Assembly: GCA_021297815.1 (NCBI GenBank)
Contig: JAJTGK010000007.1
Location: forward strand, 1 to 51,132
From: Planctomycetaceae bacterium
GTDB lineage: Bacteria > Planctomycetota > Phycisphaerae > Phycisphaerales > SM1A02
Length of the DNA: 51,132 nt
Direction: 5' to 3'
Shown here: positions 24,513 to 32,865 of the stretch, in pieces
How positions within the stretch are numbered: position 1 is the first letter of the stretch
Layout: every line of letters starts with the position of its first letter
Made by a program: the position numbers and the translations under genes
Notes under the pieces: model-generated
Databases searched by the model: none
What the model was told of the DNA's origin: nothing
The model's input: the letters and a program-made list of their open reading frames with translations, nothing else

Positions 24513-24878
24513 GTGTCTACTCCACTAGGCGACAAGCTCGAACGCGATCTCAGCGTCGGAACCGCATGGCTCGTCGTGCTCGCGGCGATCGCGCGCGCCG
24601 AGGAGCCGATCCACGGGTACGAGATCGCCCGCCAGTTGGCGGCCGAAGCGCCCGAAGGGCTGTCTTTCAAGCAGGGGACGCTCTATCCCATGCTTCGCAC
24701 GATGGAGTCGGAGCGCCTGGTCCGAAGCACGCTCGTGCCTTCGCGCGAGGGCCCCGCGCGCAAGTGCTTCACCCTGACGCCAGAGGGGCGGCGCGTGCTC
24801 GGCGCCTGGACCGAGACATGGCGGCGCACGGGCCGATGGGTCAACAGATTCCTTGGAGGCATCGATGAACTCCGCTGA
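24513..24878 (+). CDS. PadR-family transcriptional regulator
   Basis: A 121-residue winged-helix repressor of the short PadR type. The hallmark region is IHGYEIARQL (33-42), followed by FKQGTLYPMLRTMESERLV (51-69) as the recognition helix and wing, then the C-terminal TLTPEGRRVLGAWTETW. It probably binds the dyad in its own promoter and controls the downstream sensor/ABC genes; PadR repressors commonly control adjacent membrane or efflux genes. It starts with GTG at 24513 with no ribosome-binding site, consistent with a leaderless transcript. Its 3' end overlaps the next gene by 14 bp, so the two are translationally linked. The effector is unknown. Confidence 0.9.
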   Translation: MSTPLGDKLERDLSVGTAWLVVLAAIARAEEPIHGYEIARQLAAEAPEGLSFKQGTLYPMLRTMESERLVRSTLVPSREGPARKCFTLTPEGRRVLGAWTETWRRTGRWVNRFLGGIDELR

Positions 24879-25911
24879 GTCGACTGGGTCGCCTGATCCG
24901 GTCCGCGTCTATCTCGCGCTGCTCGAGGCGGCGCTCGAGCAGCAGGACGCGGCCGTTCGCCACGACGCGCTTCTCGACGCCGAGGCGCACCTGCGGTCGG
25001 CCATCGCCACGGGCCTGACCGCAGAGCAGGCGATTGCAGACTTCGGGACACCTGCCGAGATCGCCAGCGCGTACTCGGCGACTCCTGCGGGCGCGTTTGG
25101 CCGCCGTGCTGAGGGCGCGCTGGGCGCCGATCAGGAGCAGACCACGGCGGCCGACATGTGGGCGCCTGCGGCAGGAGGGCGCCTTTCTCGCATTCCCATC
25201 GTGGGAATCTGGTTTCAGCCGCGCGCATGGACCGCTCTGCTCTACTTCGGTCTCGTCGGCTTCCCGCTCGCCACCGCGTACTTCGTGTGGGCCGTGACCG
25301 TCGGCTCCCTCGCGATCGGAACCCTTCCGCTGATCCTCGGGTTGCCGCTCGTCGTGTTCCTGCTCGGCTCTGCGCGCGCGCTGAGCCTCTTCGAGGGGAA
25401 GGTCGTCGAGACATTCCTCGGTGTCCGCATGCCGCGCCGCACGCAGCCCGTCGAAGGCGGAGCCGATTCGTACTTCTGGCGCCGTATCTGGTGCTGGCTT
25501 CGCGATGTGCGCAGCTGGATGTCGCTCGGCTACCTCGTCGGAAACTTCCCTGTCGCGGTCGTGAACTTCGTCTTGATCTTCACGCTGACGGTGCTCGGTG
25601 TGGTGCTCATGCTCGCGCCGATACTTGACGCGGTCGGAGTTCCGATCGGCGTCGTGCACGATGCCGATGGACCGTTGCAAATCTGGTTCATGAACAGGCG
25701 CGTCGAGCCCGATGCGGATGGACATCTCTGGTTGCCTTCTGGCACGGCGATTCCTTCGCTGCTGATCGGATTCGCGCTGATGACCGCGGTGCTGTGGATC
25801 TCGCGCGGACTCGGCTGGATCTACGGGCATGTGGTGCAGGCGATCCAGGTCGCGCGGCCGCGGCCATTGCCGCGTGGTTCGGGCGGGGCAGCGCAGGCCG
25901 CGGCGGCGTGA
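24865..25911 (+). CDS. HAAS/DUF1700-type sensor membrane protein
   Basis: A 348-residue protein. The N-terminal about 65 residues form a helical HAAS-like domain (RVYLALLEAALEQQ, then EAHLRSAIATGLTAEQAIADFGTPAEIASAY) of the kind repeatedly found next to PadR regulators. The remainder is a putative sensor membrane domain with hydrophobic segments at about 125-148, 150-172, 225-258 and 296-318. A soluble loop containing GVPIGVVHDADGPLQIWF lies before the last one. The ATG at 24865 has GGAGG five bases upstream; an in-frame TTG at 24853 is less likely. It overlaps padR by 14 bp and is followed after 46 bp by the ABC ATPase. It probably signals membrane or envelope state to the regulator or transporter (inference). 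Confidence 0.82.
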   Translation: MNSAESTGSPDPVRVYLALLEAALEQQDAAVRHDALLDAEAHLRSAIATGLTAEQAIADFGTPAEIASAYSATPAGAFGRRAEGALGADQEQTTAADMWAPAAGGRLSRIPIVGIWFQPRAWTALLYFGLVGFPLATAYFVWAVTVGSLAIGTLPLILGLPLVVFLLGSARALSLFEGKVVETFLGVRMPRRTQPVEGGADSYFWRRIWCWLRDVRSWMSLGYLVGNFPVAVVNFVLIFTLTVLGVVLMLAPILDAVGVPIGVVHDADGPLQIWFMNRRVEPDADGHLWLPSGTAIPSLLIGFALMTAVLWISRGLGWIYGHVVQAIQVARPRPLPRGSGGAAQAAAA

Positions 25912-25957
25912 CGCGCGTGGAGCATGGGTCAATCAGGCGAAATCTCTGGAGCAACAG

Positions 25958-26905
25958 ATGGCAGAATCACCGCTCTCGATCCGCGGACTTGTGAAGATCC
26001 ACCCTGGTCCCGTGTGCGCGCTGCGCGGCGTCGACCTCGAGATTCCCGAGGGCATGTTCGGCCTGCTCGGCCCGAACGGCGCGGGCAAGTCGACCTTCAT
26101 GAACATCGTCGCGGGGCTTGTCGAGCCGACCGCGGGCAAGGTGCTGCTCGACGGCACGGATGTGGTGGCGAACCCGCGGTTCATGCGCGAGCGGCTGGGC
26201 TACCTGCCGCAGGATTTCGGCTTCTATCCCGATCTCTCGGGACGCGCGATGCTCGAGTTCCTGCTCAAGATGAAGGGCGTGACGGGGCCGAAGGGGCGGG
26301 GCGCGCTCGCCGACGAGCTGCTTGAGCGCGTGAACCTGGTGAGCGCCGCCAAGCGCAAGGTCGGCGGCTACTCGGGCGGCATGCGCCAGCGCCTCGGGCT
26401 TGCGCAGGCGATCGCGGGCAACCCGCGCGTCCTCATCGTCGATGAGCCGACGGCAGGCCTCGATCCCGAGGAGCGCCAGCGCTTCTACCGTCTGCTTGGC
26501 GAGATGAGCGCGGGGCGCGTGGTGCTCCTGTCGACGCACATCGTCGAGGATGTCGCGACGCTCTGTCCGCGGCTTGCCGTGATCCGCTCGGGCGAGGTCG
26601 TGGCCGACACCACGCCAAGCGCCGCGCGCAACGCGGTCGACGGGCTTATCTTCGAGGGATTCGTGGCCGACGCCGATCTGCCTGCCTTTGCGCGGGAACA
26701 TCGCGTGATCAGCGCCGTGCTCAACGAGGGGCGCAACAACCGCGTGCGCGTCTTCTGCGGGAATGGCGCCGCGGTTCCCGCGGGGTTCGACCGTAGCCAG
26801 GGCACGCTTGAGGACGCCTATCTGGTGCTGATGCGCGTGCCGCACCATGAAGTGCCGCCCGCACTCGTGCGCTCGGCGCCCGTGCTCGCGGGAGGTGCGG
26901 CGTGA
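25958..26905 (+). CDS. ABC transporter ATP-binding protein
   Basis: A 315-residue nucleotide-binding subunit of an ABC-2 type transporter. The Walker A motif is GPNGAGKST (38-46), the Q-loop is Gln85 in YLPQDFGFY, the signature is YSGGMRQRLG (138-147) and Walker B is LIVDEPTAGLDP (159-170), followed by a switch histidine in STHIVED. A C-terminal extension of about 85 residues, beyond the usual 230, resembles those of exporters of the NatA/CcmA-like group. The ATG at 25958 is preceded by TGGAG. The gene overlaps the next by 4 bp (GTGA), so the ATPase and permease-peptidase should be made in a fixed ratio. Confidence 0.94.
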   Translation: MAESPLSIRGLVKIHPGPVCALRGVDLEIPEGMFGLLGPNGAGKSTFMNIVAGLVEPTAGKVLLDGTDVVANPRFMRERLGYLPQDFGFYPDLSGRAMLEFLLKMKGVTGPKGRGALADELLERVNLVSAAKRKVGGYSGGMRQRLGLAQAIAGNPRVLIVDEPTAGLDPEERQRFYRLLGEMSAGRVVLLSTHIVEDVATLCPRLAVIRSGEVVADTTPSAARNAVDGLIFEGFVADADLPAFAREHRVISAVLNEGRNNRVRVFCGNGAAVPAGFDRSQGTLEDAYLVLMRVPHHEVPPALVRSAPVLAGGAA

Positions 26906-29900
26906 TCGCGCGGCTGCTCGCGTACCCGCTGCTCGAGCTCTCGACCTGCTGGAAGCGCCCGATCAACATCATCATGCTCGCGGTCTTCGGGCTGATGTCG
27001 CTCGGCTTCGTGGTCGGCGGCGTGCAGGTCAGCACGGGAAGCGCCGACACGGGAGGCGCCAAGGTCTCGATCAACTCGGCGTTCAACCTCGGCTTCGCCG
27101 ACATGGCGCTGTTCGCGCTGATCCTGCCGTTCTTCGTCGCTGTCGCCTGCGGGACGCCCGTCCTCGGCGACTTCGACCGGAAGATCAACCGCCTCGTCGC
27201 CGCGACGCCGCTGACGCACATCGAGTACGCATTCACGCGGTTCTTCGCGGCGTTCGCGGTGCTCGTGGCGATCGGCGCCGTATGGATGGTGCTCCAGATC
27301 GGCTTCTACGAGTTGATTCCGCTTGACCCCGCGGAGCGGGTGCGCGGTGCGTTCGACCTGTGGCACTACCTGCTTCCCAAGGCGTTGTTCGGCCTGCCGC
27401 TCGCGCTCTTCGTGGGCGGCGTGTCGATGTGGCTCGGCGTGCGCACGAGGCAGCCCGTGCTCGTGTTCGCGCTGCCTGTCGTGATCGTCGTCTCTGGCAT
27501 CTTCTTCGTGTGGAACTTCAACCCCGAGTGGCTTCCGATGTGGGTCAACCGCACGATGCAGCTCGTCGATCCCACGGGTTTCCGCTGGTTTGCGCGGAGT
27601 TTCCTCACCGAAGACCGCGGTGTCGCGTTCTACAACTCGGCGTCGCTGGTGCCCGATGCCGCGTTCCTGGCAAGTCGCGCCGCGCTGTGCGCGATCGGCC
27701 TTGGCGCCGTGTGGGCGACGGGACGGCGGATTGCGCGCACCGAACACGACGACCTCCGCATCGGGTCGATCGAGGCGCTGATCAGGCAGGCGCGGATTGT
27801 CGAGGCGGAGGCCGTGCAGGCGCCGCATGCCGCGATCGCCGCGCGCGGCGGTGCGCCCGTGTCGTCGTCGAAAGCGCCTGGCTTCGTGCGCGGGACGCTC
27901 GACATCGCGCGGCTCGAGACGCGCGCGCTCCTTCGTTCGCCCGGCGTGTGGCTGTTCGGGCCGCTCATCCTGATCCAGTCGTGGGCCGCGACAAGCTTCC
28001 GCCAGGGGCCGCTCGATACCGAGCTCCTGATGACGACGGGCGCTGCCGCGGCGAGCGTGTTCGACACGCTCACGCTGCTTCTTTGTTTCCTCGTCCTCTT
28101 CTACACCGTCGAGAGCCTCGTGCGGGAGGAGCGCTGCGGACTGAGCGGGATCTTCCGCGCCGCGCCCGTGCGGACGGCGTCGGTGCTCGCGGGCAAGGTG
28201 CTTGCGAACGCCGCGATGGCGCTCGTGATCATCGGATGCGCGTCGCTGGCGATCGCCGCGGTGCTTGGGAAGCAGGCGTTTGATACGGGAATCCAGGTCG
28301 ATTTCGATGTACCCATCCTGTTCCTCTTGCTTGGCGTGCTGCTGGCGCCGACATTGATCGTATGGGGCGCGTTCGTGGCGTTCCTCTACGCGCTCCTGCG
28401 GAACCGCTTCGTGGTGTACGGCGTGGCGCTCGGGGCGCTGATTGGCACCGGCTTCGCGACGCAGTTCGGCTACCTGAACTGGGTCACGAAGTGGCATATG
28501 TGGAGCAGCGTGCAGTGGAGCGAGCTCGACCGGCTCGAGTTCATGTGGCCTGCGATCGTGACGAACCGACTGCTTGTCGTCTCGCTTGCTGCGTTCTTCA
28601 TCGTGGCGACGGTCTCGATGTGGCCGCGCCGACTGCCCGACCTCCGCGCGGTGGCCGACCGCATGAAGCCCGCGGCCTTCCTGCGCGCGGCGCTGGTGCC
28701 GGTGCTTGCCGCGCTGCCCGTCGCGGGAATCGCTATTTTCGCTGGTCTTTCCGTACGCTCGGGCTACGAGGGCGCCCCGCAGCGCGAGGCGCAGAAGGCG
28801 TACTGGAAGCGCAACTCAAAGACCTGGGAGGATGTGCCCGTTCCCGCGCTCGACAAGGTCGACGGCGAGGTCAGGCTCTTCCCCGAGACGCGCTCGCTCG
28901 AGGTCGAGGCGACGATGGTGATCCGAAATCCGCACGCGAGGCCGATGGCCGAGGTGCCGATCACGGTTGGTCCGCACTTCGAGTCGAGCGAGTGGACGGT
29001 CGATAGTGTCGCGACCGATCCGACGAAGGCGAACCAGGCGGCTCCGTCGATCGAGAATCGCAGCGGGCTCTTCGTGATCACGCCTGCGCGGCCTCTCGGT
29101 CGCGATGCGACCGTGACGATCTCGTTCAAGATGAAGGGCGAGTTCCCGAAGGGTTGGTCGCGCTCGGGCGCGGGTGCGAGCGAGTTCATCTTGCCGTCGG
29201 GTGTGGTGCTTACGAGCTTCGGACCGAGCTTCCTGCCGGTCGTGGGCTTCGTCGAAGGCGTCGGCGTCGACACCGAGAATCGCCGCGACGCGCGCGAGTA
29301 TCCGATCGACCACTGGAAGTCGCGCGTCGACCCTGCGTTTGGCCCCGCGTGGGCGACGCAGGTGCGGCTCGCGGTCGAAGGTCCCGCGGATTGGAAGCTG
29401 AATGTCGTCGGCGTCGAGAAGGAGTCGACGGTGGCGGACGGTCGACGGCGCACCGTGTGGGAGACCGAGCACCCCGTGCGCTTCTTCAACATCGTCGGCG
29501 GACCCCTCGAGGAGATGTCGGGCGACGCGGCGACGGTCTACTACTCCGCCCGCACGCCGCACAATGTCGAGACGATGGTCAAGGCGCTGTCGGCCGCGCG
29601 GAGGAGCTATGGCGCGTGGTTCGGGCCGTATCCTTGGGAGAATCTGCGCGTGACGCAGTTCCCGGGGCTTGCGGGCTACGCGCAGGGTTTCCCTGGGAAC
29701 ATCTCGTTCTCCGAGGGAATCGGCTACATGTCGCGGCCCGTCGCGAAGGACGCCGACGGGTATCTCGAGCAGGAAGGCGCGCTCGATGTCGCGTTCTATG
29801 TGGTCGCACATGAGTCGGGCCACCAGTGGTGGGGCAACATCGTGATGCCCGGCAAGGGTCCTGGCGGGAACATCATCAGCGAGGGGCTCGCGGAGTTCAG

Positions 29901-30570
29901 CGCGCTGATGCTGCTTCATCACGAGCTTGGCGAGGAGCAGGCGAAGACGCTGCGCCGCCGCTGGGAGAAGCAGTACACCGAGGGCCGCCGCGCTGACAAC
30001 GAGCGTGCGATCAACCGCACCGACGGCACGCGCCCGGGCGACCGGGTGGTGACCTATCCGCGCGCGGGTTTTGTGTTCTGGATGCTGCGCGATTTGATGG
30101 GCGAAGAGCAGATGCTCGCAGGCCTGAAGGCGTTCGTCACGAAGTGGAAGGACGGCGTCCAGATGCCCGAGGGACTCGACTTCCCGCTGATCGAGGACAT
30201 GGTCGAGAGCCTGCGGCCGTTCGCACCCGATGCGGTGGCGTTCGACGGGTTCGTCGCGCAGTGGATCTACGGGACCGCGCTTCCCGAGCTTGAGCTTGGC
30301 GAGACGGTGGTCGAAGGCGATGGCGACACGCACTCGGCGGCGGTCACGCTGCGCAACATCGGGACGGGCCAAGCGACGGTGACCGTGCGCTTGATCGGCG
30401 AGAAGCCCGAGAGCGGCGAGGCGCCGTTCGTCGACACGGTGGTCGAACTCGTCGGACCAGATCCCGTAGTGGCGAAGATTCCGGCTGGATTCAGGCCCAT
30501 GCGCGTGGTCGTCGATCCCGAAGTCAAGCTGCTCTTCGCGGGCCGCAAGCGATGCGACCGTTCACTGTGA
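26902..30570 (+). CDS. ABC-2 permease fused to an M1-family metallopeptidase
   Basis: A 1222-residue membrane protein. Residues 1-290 and about 325-585 are two ABC-2 type permease modules, each with about six hydrophobic segments. A further membrane segment (about 592-617) leads to a large soluble part. That part has an M1 N-terminal beta domain (about 640-880) and a gluzincin domain with HESGHQWWGN at 970-979. Zinc ligands are His970, His974 and Glu994 in ISEGLAEF. The spacing is one residue longer than in PepN (X19 rather than X18), as in other permease-M1 fusions I know of. The peptidase should lie on the periplasmic side, so the transporter may export or respond to peptides that are then trimmed (inference). 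It starts with GTG. Its 3' end overlaps the convergent PH-like gene by 9 bp. Confidence 0.92.
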   Translation: MIARLLAYPLLELSTCWKRPINIIMLAVFGLMSLGFVVGGVQVSTGSADTGGAKVSINSAFNLGFADMALFALILPFFVAVACGTPVLGDFDRKINRLVAATPLTHIEYAFTRFFAAFAVLVAIGAVWMVLQIGFYELIPLDPAERVRGAFDLWHYLLPKALFGLPLALFVGGVSMWLGVRTRQPVLVFALPVVIVVSGIFFVWNFNPEWLPMWVNRTMQLVDPTGFRWFARSFLTEDRGVAFYNSASLVPDAAFLASRAALCAIGLGAVWATGRRIARTEHDDLRIGSIEALIRQARIVEAEAVQAPHAAIAARGGAPVSSSKAPGFVRGTLDIARLETRALLRSPGVWLFGPLILIQSWAATSFRQGPLDTELLMTTGAAAASVFDTLTLLLCFLVLFYTVESLVREERCGLSGIFRAAPVRTASVLAGKVLANAAMALVIIGCASLAIAAVLGKQAFDTGIQVDFDVPILFLLLGVLLAPTLIVWGAFVAFLYALLRNRFVVYGVALGALIGTGFATQFGYLNWVTKWHMWSSVQWSELDRLEFMWPAIVTNRLLVVSLAAFFIVATVSMWPRRLPDLRAVADRMKPAAFLRAALVPVLAALPVAGIAIFAGLSVRSGYEGAPQREAQKAYWKRNSKTWEDVPVPALDKVDGEVRLFPETRSLEVEATMVIRNPHARPMAEVPITVGPHFESSEWTVDSVATDPTKANQAAPSIENRSGLFVITPARPLGRDATVTISFKMKGEFPKGWSRSGAGASEFILPSGVVLTSFGPSFLPVVGFVEGVGVDTENRRDAREYPIDHWKSRVDPAFGPAWATQVRLAVEGPADWKLNVVGVEKESTVADGRRRTVWETEHPVRFFNIVGGPLEEMSGDAATVYYSARTPHNVETMVKALSAARRSYGAWFGPYPWENLRVTQFPGLAGYAQGFPGNISFSEGIGYMSRPVAKDADGYLEQEGALDVAFYVVAHESGHQWWGNIVMPGKGPGGNIISEGLAEFSALMLLHHELGEEQAKTLRRRWEKQYTEGRRADNERAINRTDGTRPGDRVVTYPRAGFVFWMLRDLMGEEQMLAGLKAFVTKWKDGVQMPEGLDFPLIEDMVESLRPFAPDAVAFDGFVAQWIYGTALPELELGETVVEGDGDTHSAAVTLRNIGTGQATVTVRLIGEKPESGEAPFVDTVVELVGPDPVVAKIPAGFRPMRVVVDPEVKLLFAGRKRCDRSL

Positions 30571-31176
30571 CGGCGGCTCCGCCGGCGCTGGCTTGAGCGC
30601 AAGCAGCGCCTCCTCGCACGAGCGCGCGTCGGGGATGCCGTGAAAACCCGCCGTGACGGTGCGCAGTCGGCCTCGCGAGTTCAGCAGTTGGGACTTCGCG
30701 AAAGTGACGGAGCCGGAGCCGTCTGCGTGCAGCGTCTTCGAAACCTCGCCGATCTCGCTGCGCCCCCAGGACCGGACCTTCACGGACTTTCCGACGTCGA
30801 GTTGGAACGCTCGGTCGCTCGTGACGCAGCAGGCCGTGCGCCGCGCCTTTCGTGCGATCCACCACGGCGACGAGACGAGGCCGGCGCCGACCGCGAGGAA
30901 GGGCAGGCCGAAGAGCGGGAAGAAGATCCGCATCAGGAGCGGCGGCGCGTTGCCTGGATCGCCCTCGGGTGTGGCGGTCCACATGATCCAGGTGGCGAAG
31001 CCCATCCAGAAGAGCGCGAAGCCGCCGAAGAACATGCCGAAGACGGCGATGGGGAGGGCGGAACGGCCTGCGATGCTGGGCGATGGCATGCCCGCGTACC
31101 AGAGTTCTTCGCCCGACCGAAGCTCGGCGCGGACGGCGGCGTCGAGCTCAGGGGTGAGGCCGTCGATGGTCGACAT
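30562..31176 (-). CDS. Small membrane protein with a bacterial-PH-like domain
   Basis: A 204-residue protein. An N-terminal soluble segment (1-40, ELRSGEELWYAGMPSPS, a phrase common in bacterial PH-domain membrane proteins) is followed by two hydrophobic segments (about 42-66 and 82-106). The soluble C-terminal half, RTACCVTSDRAFQL through SWGRSEIGEVSKTLHADGSG, looks like the beta-sandwich of YdbT/bPH proteins, with the usual Y/L-x-T-x-R region. No enzyme motif is visible. The assignment rests on pattern only. It is convergent with the permease-peptidase gene (9-bp overlap) and lies downstream of the palindromic repeats at 31.2-31.4 kb. Confidence 0.7.
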   Translation of the reverse strand: MSTIDGLTPELDAAVRAELRSGEELWYAGMPSPSIAGRSALPIAVFGMFFGGFALFWMGFATWIMWTATPEGDPGNAPPLLMRIFFPLFGLPFLAVGAGLVSSPWWIARKARRTACCVTSDRAFQLDVGKSVKVRSWGRSEIGEVSKTLHADGSGSVTFAKSQLLNSRGRLRTVTAGFHGIPDARSCEEALLALKPAPAEPPSQ

Positions 31177-31190
31177 GTCTCGATCCTACC

Positions 31191-31396
31191 GTGCCTGGCA
31201 CATGCCGCGCGGTGCCAGGCAGTGCACGGCACGTGCCAGGCACAACTCGGAGCAATTGCTCCGAGATTGGGCGGATTGCGAAAACTGCTGGGAAACAAGC
31301 CATTCGCGAGCACAAGGCGCTGCGCGTTGCGCGCCAAGCTTTGGTGCCTGGCACGTGCCGGGGAGTGCCTGGCACCGCACGGCACGTGCCAGGCAC
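31191..31396. repeat. Pair of 53-bp palindromic repeats around a perfect palindrome
   Basis: Blocks 31191-31243 and 31344-31396 are near-identical direct copies 153 bp apart. Each begins GTGCCTGGCAC and ends GTGCCAGGCAC, so each can fold on itself, and the motif TGCCTGGCA / TGCCAGGCA occurs several times within them. Between them lies a perfect 20-bp palindrome CTCGGAGCAATTGCTCCGAG (31246-31265). No transposase is present. The repeats sit between two same-strand genes, 8 bp after the DUF1501 stop, and may also terminate that transcript. Confidence 0.85.
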
Positions 31397-31403
31397 CTGT
31401 CGG

Positions 31404-32828
31404 TCAGGCGCGCAGGATGGCGGTGTTCGCCTTTCCCTTCACATCGGTCAGGCGGAAGTCGCGCCCCGCGTGGCGGTATGTCAGGCGCTCGTGGTCGAGG
31501 CCGCAGAGGTGCAGCACCGTCGCGTGCCAGTCGTGGATGTCCATCACGCCGTCGACCGCGGAGTCGCCGATCTCGTTCGTCGAGCCGAAGCTCATGCCGC
31601 CCTGCACGCCGCCTCCCGCCATCCACATCGTGAAGCCCTTCGCGTTGTGGTCGCGGCCGTCGCCGTTCTGCGCATAGGGCGTGCGGCCGAACTCTCCGCC
31701 CCAGAGGACCAGCGTGTCGTCGAGCATGCCGCGCTGGCGAAGGTCGGTGAGAAGCGCGGCGATCGGCTTGTCGATCTCGCCGCACTGGCTCGCGAGCTCC
31801 TCGCGCAGGTTGCGGTGCGTGTCCCAGCCGCCGTGGCTCACCTCGATGAAGCGCACGCCCTTCTCGGCGAAGCGTCGCGCGAGCAGGCACTGGCGGCCGA
31901 AGGAATCGGTCGGTTCCTGGCCGATGCCGTACATGTCGAGCGTCGCCTTCTTCTCGTCGGAGAAGTCGACGAGGTCGGGCACCTCGGCCTGCATGCGGAA
32001 CGCGAGCTCGTAGCTCTCGATGACGCCCTCGAGCTCGCGGTCCTCCTTCTCGCGCTTCAGGCGCTCGCGGTTGAGCCGCTGGATGAGGTCGATCTGCTCG
32101 CGCTGCGCCTTGTCGCCGAAGCGGTCGTTGCCGAGGTGCGGCACGGCGTCGCCCTGCGCGCCCGCCGCGCGACCGTTGCCAAGGCGTACGGGCGTGGCCT
32201 GGTACGACGCGGGCAGGAACGCACTGCCGTACAGCTGCGCGCCGCCGTTGTCGCCACGCGGATTGATGGCGATGAAGCCGGGCAGGTTCTCGTTCTCGGT
32301 GCCGAGCCCGTACAGGCTCCACGCGCCCATCGATGGCCGCACGAACTGGAACGAGCCCGTGTGCAGCTGAATGCTCGCCTGCGCGTGCGCGGGGATCTCG
32401 GCCTTCATGCCGCGCAGCAGGCAGAGCTGGTCGGCCTCCTTCTGGAGGTTCGGGAAGAGCTCGCTGATCCACAGCCCCGACTTGCCCGACTGGCGGAACT
32501 TCCACGGGCTCGCGAGCAGCTTCGAGTTGCCACGGAAGGTCTTGCCGTCCATCGTGGCGAGCTCGGGCTTGTAGTCGAAGGTGTCGACATGGCTCGGGGC
32601 ACCCGCCATGCAGAGGAAGATCACGCGCTTGGCGCGCGCGGCGAAATGCGGCTTCCTTGGCGCGAGCGGCGAAGCAGGGCCGTCGTCGGCACCGAGCAGC
32701 GTGGGAAAGCCCGAGGCGCGCGTGGCGAGCGAGGCGAACGCCATCGAGCCGAAGCCGCAGGCGGCGAGGCGCAGCATGTCGCGGCGCGAGCAGGGGAGCG
32801 AGAGCCTGTTGTTGCAGAGGTCGGACAT
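31404..32828 (-). CDS. DUF1501 family exported protein
   Basis: A 474-residue DUF1501 protein, a large family in planctomycetes related to the alkaline-phosphatase/sulfatase superfamily, and probably periplasmic. The N-terminus CSRRDMLRLAACGFGSMAFA is a twin-arginine signal. Family features include IFLCMAGAPSHVDTFDYKP near the start and EVSHGGWDTHRN, LVLWGGEFGRTPY and KGFTMWMAGGGVQGG in the second half. It is encoded 37 bp downstream of the DUF1549/DUF1553 gene on the same strand; this pairing is the standard planctomycete arrangement. The start at 32828 is fixed by the signal peptide. Its substrate is unknown. Confidence 0.93.
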   Translation of the reverse strand: MSDLCNNRLSLPCSRRDMLRLAACGFGSMAFASLATRASGFPTLLGADDGPASPLAPRKPHFAARAKRVIFLCMAGAPSHVDTFDYKPELATMDGKTFRGNSKLLASPWKFRQSGKSGLWISELFPNLQKEADQLCLLRGMKAEIPAHAQASIQLHTGSFQFVRPSMGAWSLYGLGTENENLPGFIAINPRGDNGGAQLYGSAFLPASYQATPVRLGNGRAAGAQGDAVPHLGNDRFGDKAQREQIDLIQRLNRERLKREKEDRELEGVIESYELAFRMQAEVPDLVDFSDEKKATLDMYGIGQEPTDSFGRQCLLARRFAEKGVRFIEVSHGGWDTHRNLREELASQCGEIDKPIAALLTDLRQRGMLDDTLVLWGGEFGRTPYAQNGDGRDHNAKGFTMWMAGGGVQGGMSFGSTNEIGDSAVDGVMDIHDWHATVLHLCGLDHERLTYRHAGRDFRLTDVKGKANTAILRA

Positions 32829-32865
32829 CGCGTGATCCTTGCGGGTTCGGTTCCGGTCGAGGTGG

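Noticed and set aside
26818-28497. A 559-codon minus-strand frame opposite the ABC permease
   Set aside because: It is antisense to a well-supported gene, and its His/Arg/Glu-rich composition is typical of a GC shadow.
31191-31396. Insertion sequence
   Set aside because: The interval is about 200 bp with no transposase frame. The blocks are direct copies of a palindrome, not simple terminal inverted repeats with target duplications.
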